A stretch of DNA of 64,000 nt from Alphaproteobacteria bacterium MarineAlpha11_Bin1 (lineage in GTDB: Bacteria; Pseudomonadota; Alphaproteobacteria; MPNO01; UBA830). The translations under genes and the position numbers were made by a program. The notes under the pieces are model-generated. The model was not told the origin of the DNA. It was given only the letters and a program-made list of their open reading frames with translations, and ran no database searches. This document shows, piece by piece, positions 7,413 to 17,539 of the stretch (the stretch's first letter is position 1; the number at the start of each line of letters is the position of its first letter). Where the stretch lies: positions 1 through 64,000 of the forward strand of contig PTJZ01000007.1 of NCBI GenBank assembly GCA_002937455.1, written 5' to 3'.

Positions 7413-9749
7413 TTACTCTGCGGCCTGCGCTTGAGGTGCATTCAGCGCTTGCCATATACGGTTTGGTGACGCAGGCATGTCGAGCGTATGAACGCCACGA
7501 GTTGCCAGAGCATCACAGATAGCGTTCATAACCGCCGGCATAGCCCCGACGCAACCCGCTTCTCCCGCTCCCTTTATCCCCATCGGGTTTGTTGGGGTCG
7601 GAACTTCGTTTTCACCCATCTCAAAATTGGGACAGTCATCCGCTCGAGGCATTGTATAATCCATGAAAGAGCCGGAGACCATCTGACCAGAATCATCATC
7701 CCAGAGCATGTTCTCACACATGATCTGACCGATGCCTTGTACCGCACCACCATGCACCTGACCGGCCAAAAGTAGAGGATTAATAATGGTTCCGACGTCG
7801 TCGACCATACAATAACGCACTATCTCGGTCGTTCCCGTATCAGGATCGATTTCCACCTCGGCTACGTGCGAACCATTAGGAAAGGTTGGTGCTGGTGGTG
7901 ACCACGCTGCCCATTCATCGAGGCCCAGTTCAAATCCTGGTGGTGCAGTCATGAAATTATGGGCGTGCTTGGCGGCATCAATAATTCCCATCATTTTATC
8001 GGTGCCGGCAACAATGAATGTGCCGTCGTCGAACTCGATATCTTCAACTGCGACTTCCAGGTGATGTGCTACAAGCGGTTTGCATTTTTCTACAATCTTA
8101 CTCGCGGCCAGTTGAATTGAAGCACCGCCGACACCCGAAGACCGAGAGCCAAAAGTGCCAGTACCCATCATCGCTACATCCGAATCACCCTGAGCAAGCC
8201 GAACATGCTCGAATTCAAGGCCTAACATATCCGCTAGCATTTGGCGAAAAATTGTCTCGTGTCCCTGCCCATGATTATGGGTACCCATAATGAGCGTCAC
8301 TGTCCCTGACGGGTCGAACCGGATCTGCGCCCACTCCGGCGGACCACCAGCCGATTGCTCAATACAGTTGGCAATACCGATCCCGCGCAGTTTCCCCGCT
8401 CGCTCTGATTCCGACCGGCGAAACTCAAAGCCCGTGTAGTCAATCATTTCCAGCGCCGCGTCCATGTTCTTTTCAAATTCACCCGAATCGTATGTAAACA
8501 AAAACCCGGTACTGAAAGGTTCTCTGATCTCCGGGATTAGGTTGCGTCGACGAATTTCCGCTGCATCAATCCCCATTTCCCGGGCTGCTGTATCAATTAC
8601 ACGTTCGACGCAATAAACCGCTTCGGGCCGTCCTGCGCCACGATACGGACCAGTTGAATTAGTGTTCGTAAAAACACCGGTTACGTGTGTGTAGATCGCC
8701 GGGGTCGTATAAGTGTTTGACAACGAACCTAGGTTATTGGTTGACGAATGCGGCCCCAAAAGGGTTAGGTAGGCACCTAGATTAGCCACAGTGGTAACAC
8801 GCAACCCGGTAAAGATTCCGTTTTCGTCCAGCGCCAACTCGGCAGTAACGACATTGTCGCGCGCTTGGTCATCTGACTGAAATGAATCCGTTCTGTCACC
8901 AGTCCACTTTACGGGCCGCCCCAGTTGCTTGGCTGTCCAGAGAACAAGTATATTTTCAGGATACGGGCCTGATCGCATACCGAACGCACCACCCATATCC
9001 TCCGACACGACGCGCAGCTTGTTTTGCGGCACCTTCAAAATAGGTTCAGCTATGGCTTGGCGCACGCCGTGCGGCCCTTGGGTCCCGGTTAAAAGGGTAT
9101 AACGTTCATCGAATTCGTTGTATTCGCCGATACACGCCCTCGGTTCCATCGGTGCGACTGAAACACGACTAATATCAATTTCTAGGCTTGTAACATGGTG
9201 TGCCCTAGCGAAAGCTTCTTCAGTTTTCTCCTTGTCGCCCAACTCGAAAACAAAACACACATTGTTTGAGGCTTCGTCCCAAACCGTTCCAGAATCAGCA
9301 TGCAGCGCAAGCGCCGTACTAGTGACCGGCTTCCTTTCCTCATAATCAACGACAATCATCTCGGCCGCGTCCTGAGCCTGCCGGGCGGTTTCTGCGACAA
9401 CCCAGCATACTGGATCACCGACCATTTTGACTGCCCCGGCTCTCAAAGCCGCGTTAGGAGGCACAAACATCGGCGAGCCGTCAGCTCTGTGACGCGGAAC
9501 TGCGCATGGAATATTCCCGAGCCCTGAAGCAGCATAATCCTCGCCAGTCCAAACGCCGAGAACACCTGATGCACTGGCAGCGGTAGATGTATCGATTGAC
9601 ACGATTTTTGCGTTTGCGTGAGGTGAGCGGAGTACATAACCATAGGCCTGTCCTTGCCGGTTCAGATCGTCTGAATATCTGCCTCCACCGCGCAAAAGTC
9701 GCGGATCTTCCCAGCGTGGCACGCCCTGTCCAATTCCGAACTTGGTCAT
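7413..9749 (-). CDS. Molybdenum hydroxylase large subunit (CoxL/xanthine dehydrogenase family), orphan
   Basis: A 778-residue molybdopterin-binding subunit. Landmarks are the N-terminal a/b hammerhead domain (about 20-130), GGAFGMR and GPYRGAGRPEA in the Mo-binding part, QGQGHETIFRQM, and the catalytic glutamate E730 in GIKGAGEAGCVGA. The active-site loop has YRGAGR and not the CO-dehydrogenase AYRCSFR signature, so a CO dehydrogenase role is unlikely; it is a form II or aldehyde/heteroaromatic hydroxylase-type protein. SD GAGGGTGA lies upstream of ATG 9749. Such enzymes normally need an FAD and a 2Fe-2S subunit; neither is adjacent here, while CoxG follows directly. A full set is at 46.9-50.7 kb. 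Confidence 0.9.
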   Translation of the reverse strand: MTKFGIGQGVPRWEDPRLLRGGGRYSDDLNRQGQAYGYVLRSPHANAKIVSIDTSTAASASGVLGVWTGEDYAASGLGNIPCAVPRHRADGSPMFVPPNAALRAGAVKMVGDPVCWVVAETARQAQDAAEMIVVDYEERKPVTSTALALHADSGTVWDEASNNVCFVFELGDKEKTEEAFARAHHVTSLEIDISRVSVAPMEPRACIGEYNEFDERYTLLTGTQGPHGVRQAIAEPILKVPQNKLRVVSEDMGGAFGMRSGPYPENILVLWTAKQLGRPVKWTGDRTDSFQSDDQARDNVVTAELALDENGIFTGLRVTTVANLGAYLTLLGPHSSTNNLGSLSNTYTTPAIYTHVTGVFTNTNSTGPYRGAGRPEAVYCVERVIDTAAREMGIDAAEIRRRNLIPEIREPFSTGFLFTYDSGEFEKNMDAALEMIDYTGFEFRRSESERAGKLRGIGIANCIEQSAGGPPEWAQIRFDPSGTVTLIMGTHNHGQGHETIFRQMLADMLGLEFEHVRLAQGDSDVAMMGTGTFGSRSSGVGGASIQLAASKIVEKCKPLVAHHLEVAVEDIEFDDGTFIVAGTDKMMGIIDAAKHAHNFMTAPPGFELGLDEWAAWSPPAPTFPNGSHVAEVEIDPDTGTTEIVRYCMVDDVGTIINPLLLAGQVHGGAVQGIGQIMCENMLWDDDSGQMVSGSFMDYTMPRADDCPNFEMGENEVPTPTNPMGIKGAGEAGCVGAMPAVMNAICDALATRGVHTLDMPASPNRIWQALNAPQAQAAE

Positions 9750-9773
9750 CTTATCACCCTCTGAAAGGCCCTG

Positions 9774-9806
9774 TGTCCCATAAGCGTAAACGTCCTATGT
9801 CCCATA
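9774..9806. promoter_or_regulatory. Direct repeat TGTCCCATA x2, possible operator
   Basis: TGTCCCATA occurs at 9774-9782 and again at 9798-9806, 24 bases apart, upstream of the CoxL-type gene start at 9749. Spacing near two helical turns suits binding of a dimeric regulator. No binding protein is identified, and the motif is short. Confidence 0.3.
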
Positions 9807-9871
9807 TAGATTAAGTAGCGCTCGGGCCGCCGCATGGCAAGTTGGCTAGGGGGGGTACATGTCAGAAAAGG

Positions 9872-10774
9872 TTAAGCGAGCAGTAAGACCAGAATGCCAA
9901 TGACAATTGAGATGCAACCGGCAACTTCTAACCGGTTGATCCTCTCTTTGAAGATAAACACGGTCGAGGCGAATGTAAAAATAATCTCGATCTGGGCGAC
10001 AGCTTTCACGATCGCTGCTTTTTCCAGTGTCATCGCAGAAAACCAGCCGAAGGAGGCAGATGCTCCCATGAATCCTACGGCAAGCGCCGTTTTCCAAGCC
10101 GCTGCGACGCGCCGCAATTCCGAGGGGTCTCGTATTGCGATAAAGACCAGCATTATGATGGCTTGGAAGAGAATGGCTGCGCAAAGCGTGACGCATCCCT
10201 GAACCAAGAAATTAGGGCCACCCAGAGACAGAGATGCACCTCTGTATCCTACCGCCGCAATACCGAAGAACGTGCCGGAACAAAGCCCAATTGCTACACT
10301 AGGGGTAGCTAGTGAGGTTAACAGGGAGATTGGTTTAAGCTCTGTTCTGGCAACGGAGATAAGCATCACACCGGCTACAGATATCGCGATTGCCAGCAAG
10401 ACTACCCATGATACGGTTTCCGACAAGAATACGAGCCCGAATAGCGCTGCCTGTGCCGGCTCCGTTCGCGAATAAGCGGTGCCAACCGCAAAATTACGAT
10501 AGCTGAACAGATGGATTAACAACGCTTGAGCGAAGATCTGCGCTAACGCCGCTAAAATTACCCATGCCACAAAACCCCAATGTAGAGGGGGTAAACGATA
10601 GCCAACCCCAAAATATAGAATGCCCAGAAATAGAAATGCGAAAGGGAGCCCATAGCCGAACCGTACGAAGGTCGCACCGATAGTACCGATACGACCCTTA
10701 AGATGTTTTTGCAGCGTCGAGCGGACATTCTGCAGGAACGCCGCGGTAATGGTTATCGCAACCCAGATTTCCAT
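9872..10774 (-). CDS. EamA/DMT family transporter
   Basis: A 300-residue inner-membrane protein with about ten hydrophobic helices arranged as two repeats, as in EamA-domain drug/metabolite exporters. Characteristic segments are YSRTEPAQAALFGLVFLSE near residue 100 and AQIEIIFTFASTVFIFKE near 265. The start ATG at 10774 has only a weak upstream purine run. Substrate unknown. It lies between the molybdenum hydroxylase and an SDR gene, all on the - strand, but gaps over 100 bases argue against one tight operon. Confidence 0.85.
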   Translation of the reverse strand: MEIWVAITITAAFLQNVRSTLQKHLKGRIGTIGATFVRFGYGLPFAFLFLGILYFGVGYRLPPLHWGFVAWVILAALAQIFAQALLIHLFSYRNFAVGTAYSRTEPAQAALFGLVFLSETVSWVVLLAIAISVAGVMLISVARTELKPISLLTSLATPSVAIGLCSGTFFGIAAVGYRGASLSLGGPNFLVQGCVTLCAAILFQAIIMLVFIAIRDPSELRRVAAAWKTALAVGFMGASASFGWFSAMTLEKAAIVKAVAQIEIIFTFASTVFIFKERINRLEVAGCISIVIGILVLLLA

Positions 10775-10904
10775 TTAATCTGCGTGGTCTCTTACGATAA
10801 CCATCGCTTTGTCCGGGGACCCCTCATCACAGATGTTCCTTGCTGAATCTCGGCACATAGTTATGGCTATATCCCGGATCAATTACTTACGAAAATCTTC
10901 GACA

Positions 10905-11726
10905 CTAAGCTCGATCGGCAAACCCGGCCGGTGCTGAGCAGGCGACCGCAGCGGCGTCTGCAGGGAGGTCCTCATCCCAAAGCCTGCCTATGAAGCGTTT
11001 GCCATTCCAACCATCCGATTCTTTAGATGCTAGCCATACAATCGGTGCCCGCATAACAACAGGGTCTACAAGCATACCGTCGGCTCCGGATCGTCCTTCG
11101 TCTCCCGGGTTTCCGGGTAGCAGGTTGGTATCTGCAGCCCCACCGGGGATCAAAATGTTACAGGTCACACCGGTACCCTCGAGGTCTTCCGACCAACAAC
11201 TCGTCGAAGCTTCCATTGCAGCTTTAGACGGTCCGTAGGGGGAAAAACCAGCACGCTGCATGGTATGGATTGAGGTAGTGACATTGACTATGCGTCCCCA
11301 GCCTTTTTTTAGCATATGCGGTACGGCTTCCCGCGCCATCTGAAACCCGCCATTGACGTTAGTTTCGATGATTTGTGTCCAAGCGTCCGTGTTGACGTCC
11401 CAGAACTTGGTCGGTGTTCTGTTGAAGGTTTCGGACACCAGCAACATTCCGACCCCGGCATTGTTGATGAGAACGTCAACGCCACCAAATTTTGAGATAG
11501 TATCTGCAACGATCTGTGTGCAGGTGACAGGATCTCTGATATCAGCAACGATTGCACTCACCTTCCCCGGAAGGTCTTTGGTTTCCTCTTCTATATCGTC
11601 GGATATATGCATCGCTGCTGTAACATTGGCGCCGGCTGCCGCGAGGGCGTGCACCATCGAACGGCCTAGGCCTCGGCCTCCGCCAGTTACAATACCGGTT
11701 GTGCCGCTGAGATCAGTTATCGTCAT
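10905..11726 (-). CDS. SDR family NAD(P)-dependent oxidoreductase
   Basis: A 273-residue short-chain dehydrogenase/reductase. Glycine-rich cofactor motif TGGGRGLG (about residue 13-20), NNAG (about 88), and catalytic Ser (VTTSIHT) with YxxxK (YGPSKAA, about 160) are all present. ATG 11726 is chosen because AGGAG is then eight bases upstream; GTG 11735 in frame is too close to it. The substrate is unknown; the C-terminal part (SKESDGWNGKRFIGRLWDED) is typical of SDRs used in marine catabolic clusters but gives no specificity. Confidence 0.88.
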   Translation of the reverse strand: MTITDLSGTTGIVTGGGRGLGRSMVHALAAAGANVTAAMHISDDIEEETKDLPGKVSAIVADIRDPVTCTQIVADTISKFGGVDVLINNAGVGMLLVSETFNRTPTKFWDVNTDAWTQIIETNVNGGFQMAREAVPHMLKKGWGRIVNVTTSIHTMQRAGFSPYGPSKAAMEASTSCWSEDLEGTGVTCNILIPGGAADTNLLPGNPGDEGRSGADGMLVDPVVMRAPIVWLASKESDGWNGKRFIGRLWDEDLPADAAAVACSAPAGFADRA

Positions 11727-11894
11727 GGCATGCACTCCTATTCATTTATATGTTTTACAGTAGTTAACATTGTGTCGGTAAATCAGTAAGAGCAATCATA
11801 TCATTGATTTATTGAGGTAGGGGTTGCGACCGGTTCCCGTTCGTTGGAAGCCGGAACCTAAACCAATACCTTTGATTGATTTGTGCGCACTTTT

Positions 11895-13139
11895 TCAAGC
11901 TCGCAATTGTATCCCCCTCAGCCGCATAAGGATCAGCATCAGGAGGCATGCCACGCCAAACATCATAAAAAGAGAAGCGTCAAAATCACCTGTGGTGTGT
12001 GCAAGGATACCCATGGACATCGGACCGAGCACTCCACCAATTTCACCAACGGAAAAATAAAGCCCGCTGGCTGCACCTACTCGGCTAGTTTTACCGTCGC
12101 CGCTCTCAATCAGCAACAGAATTGAAATAGAGGTCATGGCACCGCGACACATACCTTGCAGCACTAGGCCGGCCGCTAAGAGGGCCCCGGAGGCTGCCCA
12201 GACCATGACCGTTGCTACGGCAGCACAAACAAAAAGACCCATCAGAATTCGAAAGCGCTTGTCGGGGGTCGCCATTCGGGGCAGAGAGAGAGAAGCGACC
12301 ATTCCAAACAAGGTAGGGATAGCCGCCCAATAACCAGCTTCCGTCGGGGTCATGCCATAGGACCTCAGCAAATCCGGTAGCCAGTGATTCATACCGTGAT
12401 TATAGAATAGGATAAATAGGCCCATCAGAAGGACCAGACGAACAAGTGGGTCACGTATCAATTCTATGAATACATCTAACGAACGGCGCTTTTCTTCAGC
12501 CCTTAATTCGGCTTCAATATTTCGGCTAGCTGGATGGGCGCTGATCGCGAGCCAGACAACCCCAATGGCAACGATGAAAATCGCATAAGCTAACATCAGG
12601 TCCTTCCAGCTTCCGCCGACCGCCGGCAGAAAGACGCTATTGGTGAGTGCTATTGCGATAATGCCGCCGGTGGCGTTACCGGTAAAATAGATCCCCATGG
12701 CGAGGCCGCGTTCTTTACCAGTAAACCAAAGGCTGACCACTTTAGGGGCTCCGGACGATATCAGTGGTCCGCCCAGCCCGAACACCATTACCGCTAAAAG
12801 CAGCGTAACGTAGTCCGACGCCACACCGCGCAAAGCTACTGAAACGGATATAACCAGTGCCGACGCAAACATCATGCGGCGGGGACCGAAACGGTCCAGC
12901 AGGCTGCCGCATGGAACGGAACAGAAAATATATGTCAGTTGCCACGCGGCCAGAACTGTCCCCATTTCGCCACGGTGCATGCCAAGGTCAGCCATAATCT
13001 TGTACACCAATGGCGCCATCGATGCGATCGCCAACGCGAAACCAAAATATAAAAGCCAGACACCTACTAGCATAGTCCAGCGATACGGATGCGGAGGACT
13101 ATCCGCAAAACTGTGAGGGCGGTCAGTAGCTAGCATCAT
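11895..13139 (-). CDS. MFS transporter
   Basis: A 414-residue, 12-helix major facilitator protein. The loop 2-3 motif is seen as GSLLDRFGPRRMMF near residue 80, and the central cytoplasmic loop (residues about 195-220) is charged. It belongs to the NarK/CynX-OFA-like group of organic anion or cyanate-type carriers by general pattern only. The gene sits between an SDR and the fhs gene on the same strand. Substrate unassigned. Confidence 0.86.
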   Translation of the reverse strand: MMLATDRPHSFADSPPHPYRWTMLVGVWLLYFGFALAIASMAPLVYKIMADLGMHRGEMGTVLAAWQLTYIFCSVPCGSLLDRFGPRRMMFASALVISVSVALRGVASDYVTLLLAVMVFGLGGPLISSGAPKVVSLWFTGKERGLAMGIYFTGNATGGIIAIALTNSVFLPAVGGSWKDLMLAYAIFIVAIGVVWLAISAHPASRNIEAELRAEEKRRSLDVFIELIRDPLVRLVLLMGLFILFYNHGMNHWLPDLLRSYGMTPTEAGYWAAIPTLFGMVASLSLPRMATPDKRFRILMGLFVCAAVATVMVWAASGALLAAGLVLQGMCRGAMTSISILLLIESGDGKTSRVGAASGLYFSVGEIGGVLGPMSMGILAHTTGDFDASLFMMFGVACLLMLILMRLRGIQLRA

Positions 13140-13192
13140 TACTTACATTTCTGGGGGTGTAGATCTGCAGCTAAATGACGAAGGATGGTTCT

Positions 13193-14884
13193 TCAGAACA
13201 ACCCCTCTATCAAACCACCGTTGCCGAGGCGTATGGAATTCGCTGCTGGAACCCGGGGCAGGCCCGGCATAGTCATGATGCTACCGCAAATAGAAACAAC
13301 GAATTCAGCCCCGGCGGCCAGACGCACCTCCCGCACCGGGATGACGTGACCGGATGGTGCGCCCATAATCTTGGGGTCGGTTGAAAAACTGTATTGCGTC
13401 TTAGCCATACAGACGGGTAAGTGACCGTATCCTTCCTTTTCCCAGCGCTTGAGCTGATCCTGTATACTGTTGTCAGCAATTGCCTCTGACGCTCCGTAGA
13501 TTTTCTTTGCGACTGTATTAATCTTGTCGAAAAGCGCCATTTCATCCGGGTATAACGGTGTAAAGGAGGAAGCACCGTTATCAGCAATTTGTGCAACCTT
13601 ATGCGCAAGGTCTTCTGTCCCCGCGGATCCATCCGACCAATGGGTGCATCTAACAACCTCGGCCCCCACTTCTCCGGCCGCATCCACGACGGCGTCAATC
13701 TCCGATTCGCTGTCGCCTAAAAACTGGTTGAGTGCGACGATCGGCGGCACACCAAATTTTTTAACATTGTCGATATGGCGTTTCAGGTTTTTGATGCCTT
13801 TATAAACGGCCCTGACATTTTCTGCATTGAGTTCATCTCGAGCGACGCCACCATGCATTTTCAATGCCCTGATGGTAGAGACAATCACAGCTGCGTCAGG
13901 CTTAAGTCCGGTTTTTCGGCACTTGATATCGAAGAACTTTTCTGCGCCGAGATCGGCTCCGAAGCCTGCCTCGGTTACAACATAATCCGAAAGGCGAAGT
14001 GCGGCCTCGGTTGCCATTACAGTATTACATCCGTGGGCAATGTTGGCAAAGGGTCCACCATGGACAAAGGCGGGATTGTTCTCCAGTGTCTGTACGAGGT
14101 TCGGCATCAGCGCGTCTTTGAGAAGAACTGCCATAGCACCATCCGCTTGCAGATCTTTGGCGCTGACAGGCTGGCGTTCTCGCGTTTGCCCGATCACTAT
14201 ATTACCGAGCCTAGTTTCAAGGTCAGGCAATGAATCCGCGAGGCAAAATATGGCCATGATTTCCGACGCAACTGTTATATCGAATCCCGTTTCGCGCGCG
14301 AATCCGTTGGTAACCCCACCGAGCCCGACCGTAATCTCACGTAGCGCTCGATCATTGATGTCTAGGGCTCTCCGCCACGAAATCCTCCGGGAGTCTAACT
14401 TCTGATCGTTGCCCCAAAACAGATGGTTATCGATCATTGCTGAGAGAAGGTTGTGGGCTGCACCGATGGCATGCATGTCGCCTGTGAAATGTAGGTTTAT
14501 GTCTTCCATTGGAACCACCTGTGCGTATCCCCCGCCGGCGGCGCCGCCTTTCATGCCGAAGCATGGGCCTAGTGACGGTTCACGGACACATATTGCCGCC
14601 TTTTTACCGATCCGATTTAGACCGTCTCCTAGTCCCACGGTGGTGGTGGTCTTTCCCTCTCCCGCGGGAGTCGGGGTGATTGCGGTAACAAGGATAAGCT
14701 TACCGCGGGGACGGCCCGCGATTTCGTCTAGAAAGCCATAATTTATCTTAGCCTTGTTCGAACCATATGGGTGTAGCGCTTCAGCAGGAATATCAAGCTT
14801 TGCACCGATGTCACTAATAGGAAGTTGCGTCGCGGCTCGCGCGATTTCTATATCTGTGCCCTGATTGGCCATATTAGGGTCCAT
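13193..14884 (-). CDS. fhs: Formate--tetrahydrofolate ligase
   Basis: A 563-residue protein of the usual length for this enzyme. It makes 10-formyl-THF from formate, ATP and THF in the cytosol. The nucleotide loop [15 protein letters not shown] is near residue 75, and [21 protein letters not shown] (shown in part) near 110 is the second family signature; the C-terminus ends [24 protein letters not shown] lies about 14 bases before ATG 14884, somewhat far; an internal ATG four codons on is the alternative. Formate or formaldehyde released by the nearby oxidative pathways could feed it, which is inference. Confidence 0.96.
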   Translation of the reverse strand: MDPNMANQGTDIEIARAATQLPISDIGAKLDIPAEALHPYGSNKAKINYGFLDEIAGRPRGKLILVTAITPTPAGEGKTTTTVGLGDGLNRIGKKAAICVREPSLGPCFGMKGGAAGGGYAQVVPMEDINLHFTGDMHAIGAAHNLLSAMIDNHLFWGNDQKLDSRRISWRRALDINDRALREITVGLGGVTNGFARETGFDITVASEIMAIFCLADSLPDLETRLGNIVIGQTRERQPVSAKDLQADGAMAVLLKDALMPNLVQTLENNPAFVHGGPFANIAHGCNTVMATEAALRLSDYVVTEAGFGADLGAEKFFDIKCRKTGLKPDAAVIVSTIRALKMHGGVARDELNAENVRAVYKGIKNLKRHIDNVKKFGVPPIVALNQFLGDSESEIDAVVDAAGEVGAEVVRCTHWSDGSAGTEDLAHKVAQIADNGASSFTPLYPDEMALFDKINTVAKKIYGASEAIADNSIQDQLKRWEKEGYGHLPVCMAKTQYSFSTDPKIMGAPSGHVIPVREVRLAAGAEFVVSICGSIMTMPGLPRVPAANSIRLGNGGLIEGLF

Positions 14885-15187
14885 TTTTGAAAAAAAGACC
14901 TCCGAAGTTAGGTCGGAAATATCGGAATCATCAACCTTATTTCCCCAAATTCCTGTCTTTAATTAGAAGATAATTACCTCCGGTTCGGATACGCTGACCT
15001 TCCTATACCTTGTGCCCCCAAGTCCGGATGGCGGTGGCGAGGCTCGTACGACCCTCGTCGGCAACGAAAATATCTAACATAACAATTGTCACTTATTTTG
15101 TCCCACAATCTCAAAACGTACCCTAAACTGTGTGACTTATTGGCGGCGAGCCGATAACTTCACCCCAGTTATGAATATACATTATCA
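14885..15187. other. Intergenic region between fhs and mscS-like gene
   Basis: About 300 bases between divergent genes. It must contain promoters for both, but no clear -35/-10 pair was found. It includes a short - strand open frame (15003-15080) described separately, and TTGTCCCACAA at about 15098-15110, an imperfect palindrome. Confidence 0.4.
15003..15080 (-). pseudogene. Possible response-regulator receiver fragment (25 codons)
   Basis: From ATG 15080 the frame reads MLDIFVADEGRTSLATAIR and then TWGHKV before a TAG stop at 15003. The pattern hydrophobic-VAD-x-G-R-T-S-L...W-G-H-x-V resembles the first strand and helix of a receiver domain (ADDDPTSR...LLRRWGHEV). There is no ribosome binding site and no phosphoacceptor region. 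It may be a relic or coincidence. Confidence 0.22.
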
Positions 15188-17533
15188 ATGATCCTCAATA
15201 ATCGTACATCCCTTACCGTCGCTGTGACCGCAGTCTTAATCGTAATGGCTGCTTTCTCGCAAGCGGCATTCGGGCAGACGCCTGCACTGTCCAATGTTCA
15301 ACAGCCCCAAGGCGAGATAGAGAGTCAATCCAACGAGAAAGACTTGGCACTGGAAAAGGCTGGGCTGAATCGGGCAGATTTGGATGGCCTAATTGGAACA
15401 CTAGAAGACCCCAAAGCGCGATTTAGGCTCATAAACCAGTTAAAAACGCTTAGGGCTGGCTCAGTTGCTGAGGGGCGGGGAGAGAAGCCCAATAGGTTTG
15501 GCGGCCAAATTGTAGAGAAACTGTCCGATCGTATTGACCAAATAAGCGAGGAACTTGTCGGCGGCGTGGCAATGGTACTGGATGCTCCCCGGCTGTTTGA
15601 TTGGGCACAACGACAGGTATCGAATTCTGAGAATCGGCTTGTCTGGGTTGAGGCCCTTTGGAAGATTTTAGCGGTTCTTGCCGCTGGCTTGGTCGTGGAA
15701 TGGGCGGTTCGACTTCTGCTAGTACGTACTCGTAAAATAATTGAGGGGCAGGAAAGCGAGTCTATATGGATGCGCCTGCCATTTCTTTTAGCTCGAACGC
15801 TCACAGATATAGTCCCGCTCGCCGCGTTCGCCGGTGTGGCATATTCGGTTCTGTCGCTGCTTCATCCCGGCGAAAATATTCGTCTTGTGGCAATATCGCT
15901 AATCAACGCTAGTGTCCTTGCCCGTGTGATCATGGCCGCGGCAAGAATGTTTTTTGTGCCGCGCTCAACCAATTTACGCGTTCTTAATGTTGGCGATGAA
16001 ACAGCCAACTATATCGTGCTGTGGGTCCGCCGTCTGACTAACATTACCGTCTATGGTTATTTTCTTGCCGAGACCGCTTTTCTCTTGGGCCTACAGCAGG
16101 GTGGATATCTCGCATTAACCAAGATAATTGGGCTCCTAACTGGATTTTTACTGATCATTTTCATCCTTCAGAATCGCCGCGTCGTCGCTAATTGGGTGAG
16201 TGGCCCCGCTTCTACCGAATTTGCCGGCTTAGGAATTCTTCGCCGACGGCTTGGTGATATTTGGCACGTGCTTGCAGTGATCTATGTTGGCGCGGTTTAC
16301 ATCGTTTGGGCTCTAGAAGTATCAGGCGGGTTCGATTTTGTATTTCGGGCGACCGCGATCAGCATCGTGGTTCTTTTTGTCGCCAAGATACTCATTATGG
16401 GATCCCAGCATGCGGTCAATAGAGGTTTTGGGGTGCGCAAAGAATCCATCGCTCACTACCCTGGGCTTGCCCAACGCGCTAACCGCTATTTTAGCATTTT
16501 ACATGTTGTAATAACTGGAATAATTGCATTAGTAGCCGTCCTCTCAATCTTGGAAGCTTGGGGGGTCGACTCCTTCGGATGGATTGGAACCGATATTGGC
16601 CGCCGTCTGGTTGGTAGCGTCGTATCCAGCCTGTTTGTGATAATCGCCGCAGTCGTATTCTGGGAGATGGTATCTTCGATCATTGAACGCTACCTAGCTC
16701 GTGGCGAAGAGGGCGGGGTGGAACTAAGTGCGCGCGCCAAAACGCTGTTGCCTCTGTTGCGCAAGGTGCTTTTAGTGACTGTGTCGACCGTTGTCGGTTT
16801 AATCGTATTGTCTGAGATTGGCGTGAATATTGGGCCGCTACTTGCTGGGGCGGGAGTAATCGGCCTTGCGATCGGTTTTGGTTCTCAGACTTTAGTAAAA
16901 GATGTAATTACCGGTGTGTTCATTCTTGCAGAGGACCAGTTCGCAGTCGGAGATGTCGTGCGAGTAAACGACAAGGCCGGATTGGTTGAGGAAATTACCA
17001 TTAGGACGATTCGTCTCCGCGATTTGGCCGGTAACGTTCATATGATTCCCTTCAGCTCGGTAGAAATGGTTGAGAATATGACCAAAGATTTCTCCCGGTA
17101 TATTCTGGATGTTGGTATTGCATATCACGAGAGCGTCGATGAAGTTATCGAAGTGTTGCGCGATCTAGGGTCAGAGATGCAAGAGGATGAGTACTATGGA
17201 ACTCTAATCATTCAACCGATCGAGATTATGGGGCTCGACCAATTTGCGGACTCCGCCGTGATAATACGTGCAAGGCTTACGACAAAACCGATAAAACAGT
17301 GGGAGGTTGGCCGTGAGTTCAACCGTCGAATGAAGCGGAAATTCGATGAGCTGGGCATTGAGATACCATTTCCGCATCAGACAATCTTTTTCGGAGAGGA
17401 CAAGCCTGAAGCAACTCCAGACGCGTACATCGGGACAGGAGATAGAAAAGTCAAAATCAAAGAACCGGTGAGACCATCCATGCCCCCCGCGCGTACTGAC
17501 AACGTGGATAATGTTTCTGATGATGGTGAATAA
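15188..17533 (+). CDS. MscS family mechanosensitive ion channel, large form
   Basis: A 781-residue inner-membrane channel. A signal peptide (AFSQAAFG, cleaved near residue 29) is followed by a polar periplasmic region to about 150, then roughly ten hydrophobic segments. The MscS pore helix and beta domain are clear at about 545-640: LLAGAGVIGLAIGFGSQTL, then VKDVITGVFILAEDQFAVGD. The C-terminal tail is polar. MscS channels open under membrane tension on osmotic downshock; the long N-terminal part resembles YbiO/MscM-type paralogues. The next gene begins six bases after its stop, so both are probably translated from one message. Confidence 0.92.
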   Translation: MILNNRTSLTVAVTAVLIVMAAFSQAAFGQTPALSNVQQPQGEIESQSNEKDLALEKAGLNRADLDGLIGTLEDPKARFRLINQLKTLRAGSVAEGRGEKPNRFGGQIVEKLSDRIDQISEELVGGVAMVLDAPRLFDWAQRQVSNSENRLVWVEALWKILAVLAAGLVVEWAVRLLLVRTRKIIEGQESESIWMRLPFLLARTLTDIVPLAAFAGVAYSVLSLLHPGENIRLVAISLINASVLARVIMAAARMFFVPRSTNLRVLNVGDETANYIVLWVRRLTNITVYGYFLAETAFLLGLQQGGYLALTKIIGLLTGFLLIIFILQNRRVVANWVSGPASTEFAGLGILRRRLGDIWHVLAVIYVGAVYIVWALEVSGGFDFVFRATAISIVVLFVAKILIMGSQHAVNRGFGVRKESIAHYPGLAQRANRYFSILHVVITGIIALVAVLSILEAWGVDSFGWIGTDIGRRLVGSVVSSLFVIIAAVVFWEMVSSIIERYLARGEEGGVELSARAKTLLPLLRKVLLVTVSTVVGLIVLSEIGVNIGPLLAGAGVIGLAIGFGSQTLVKDVITGVFILAEDQFAVGDVVRVNDKAGLVEEITIRTIRLRDLAGNVHMIPFSSVEMVENMTKDFSRYILDVGIAYHESVDEVIEVLRDLGSEMQEDEYYGTLIIQPIEIMGLDQFADSAVIIRARLTTKPIKQWEVGREFNRRMKRKFDELGIEIPFPHQTIFFGEDKPEATPDAYIGTGDRKVKIKEPVRPSMPPARTDNVDNVSDDGE

Positions 17534-17539
17534 GCCCCG

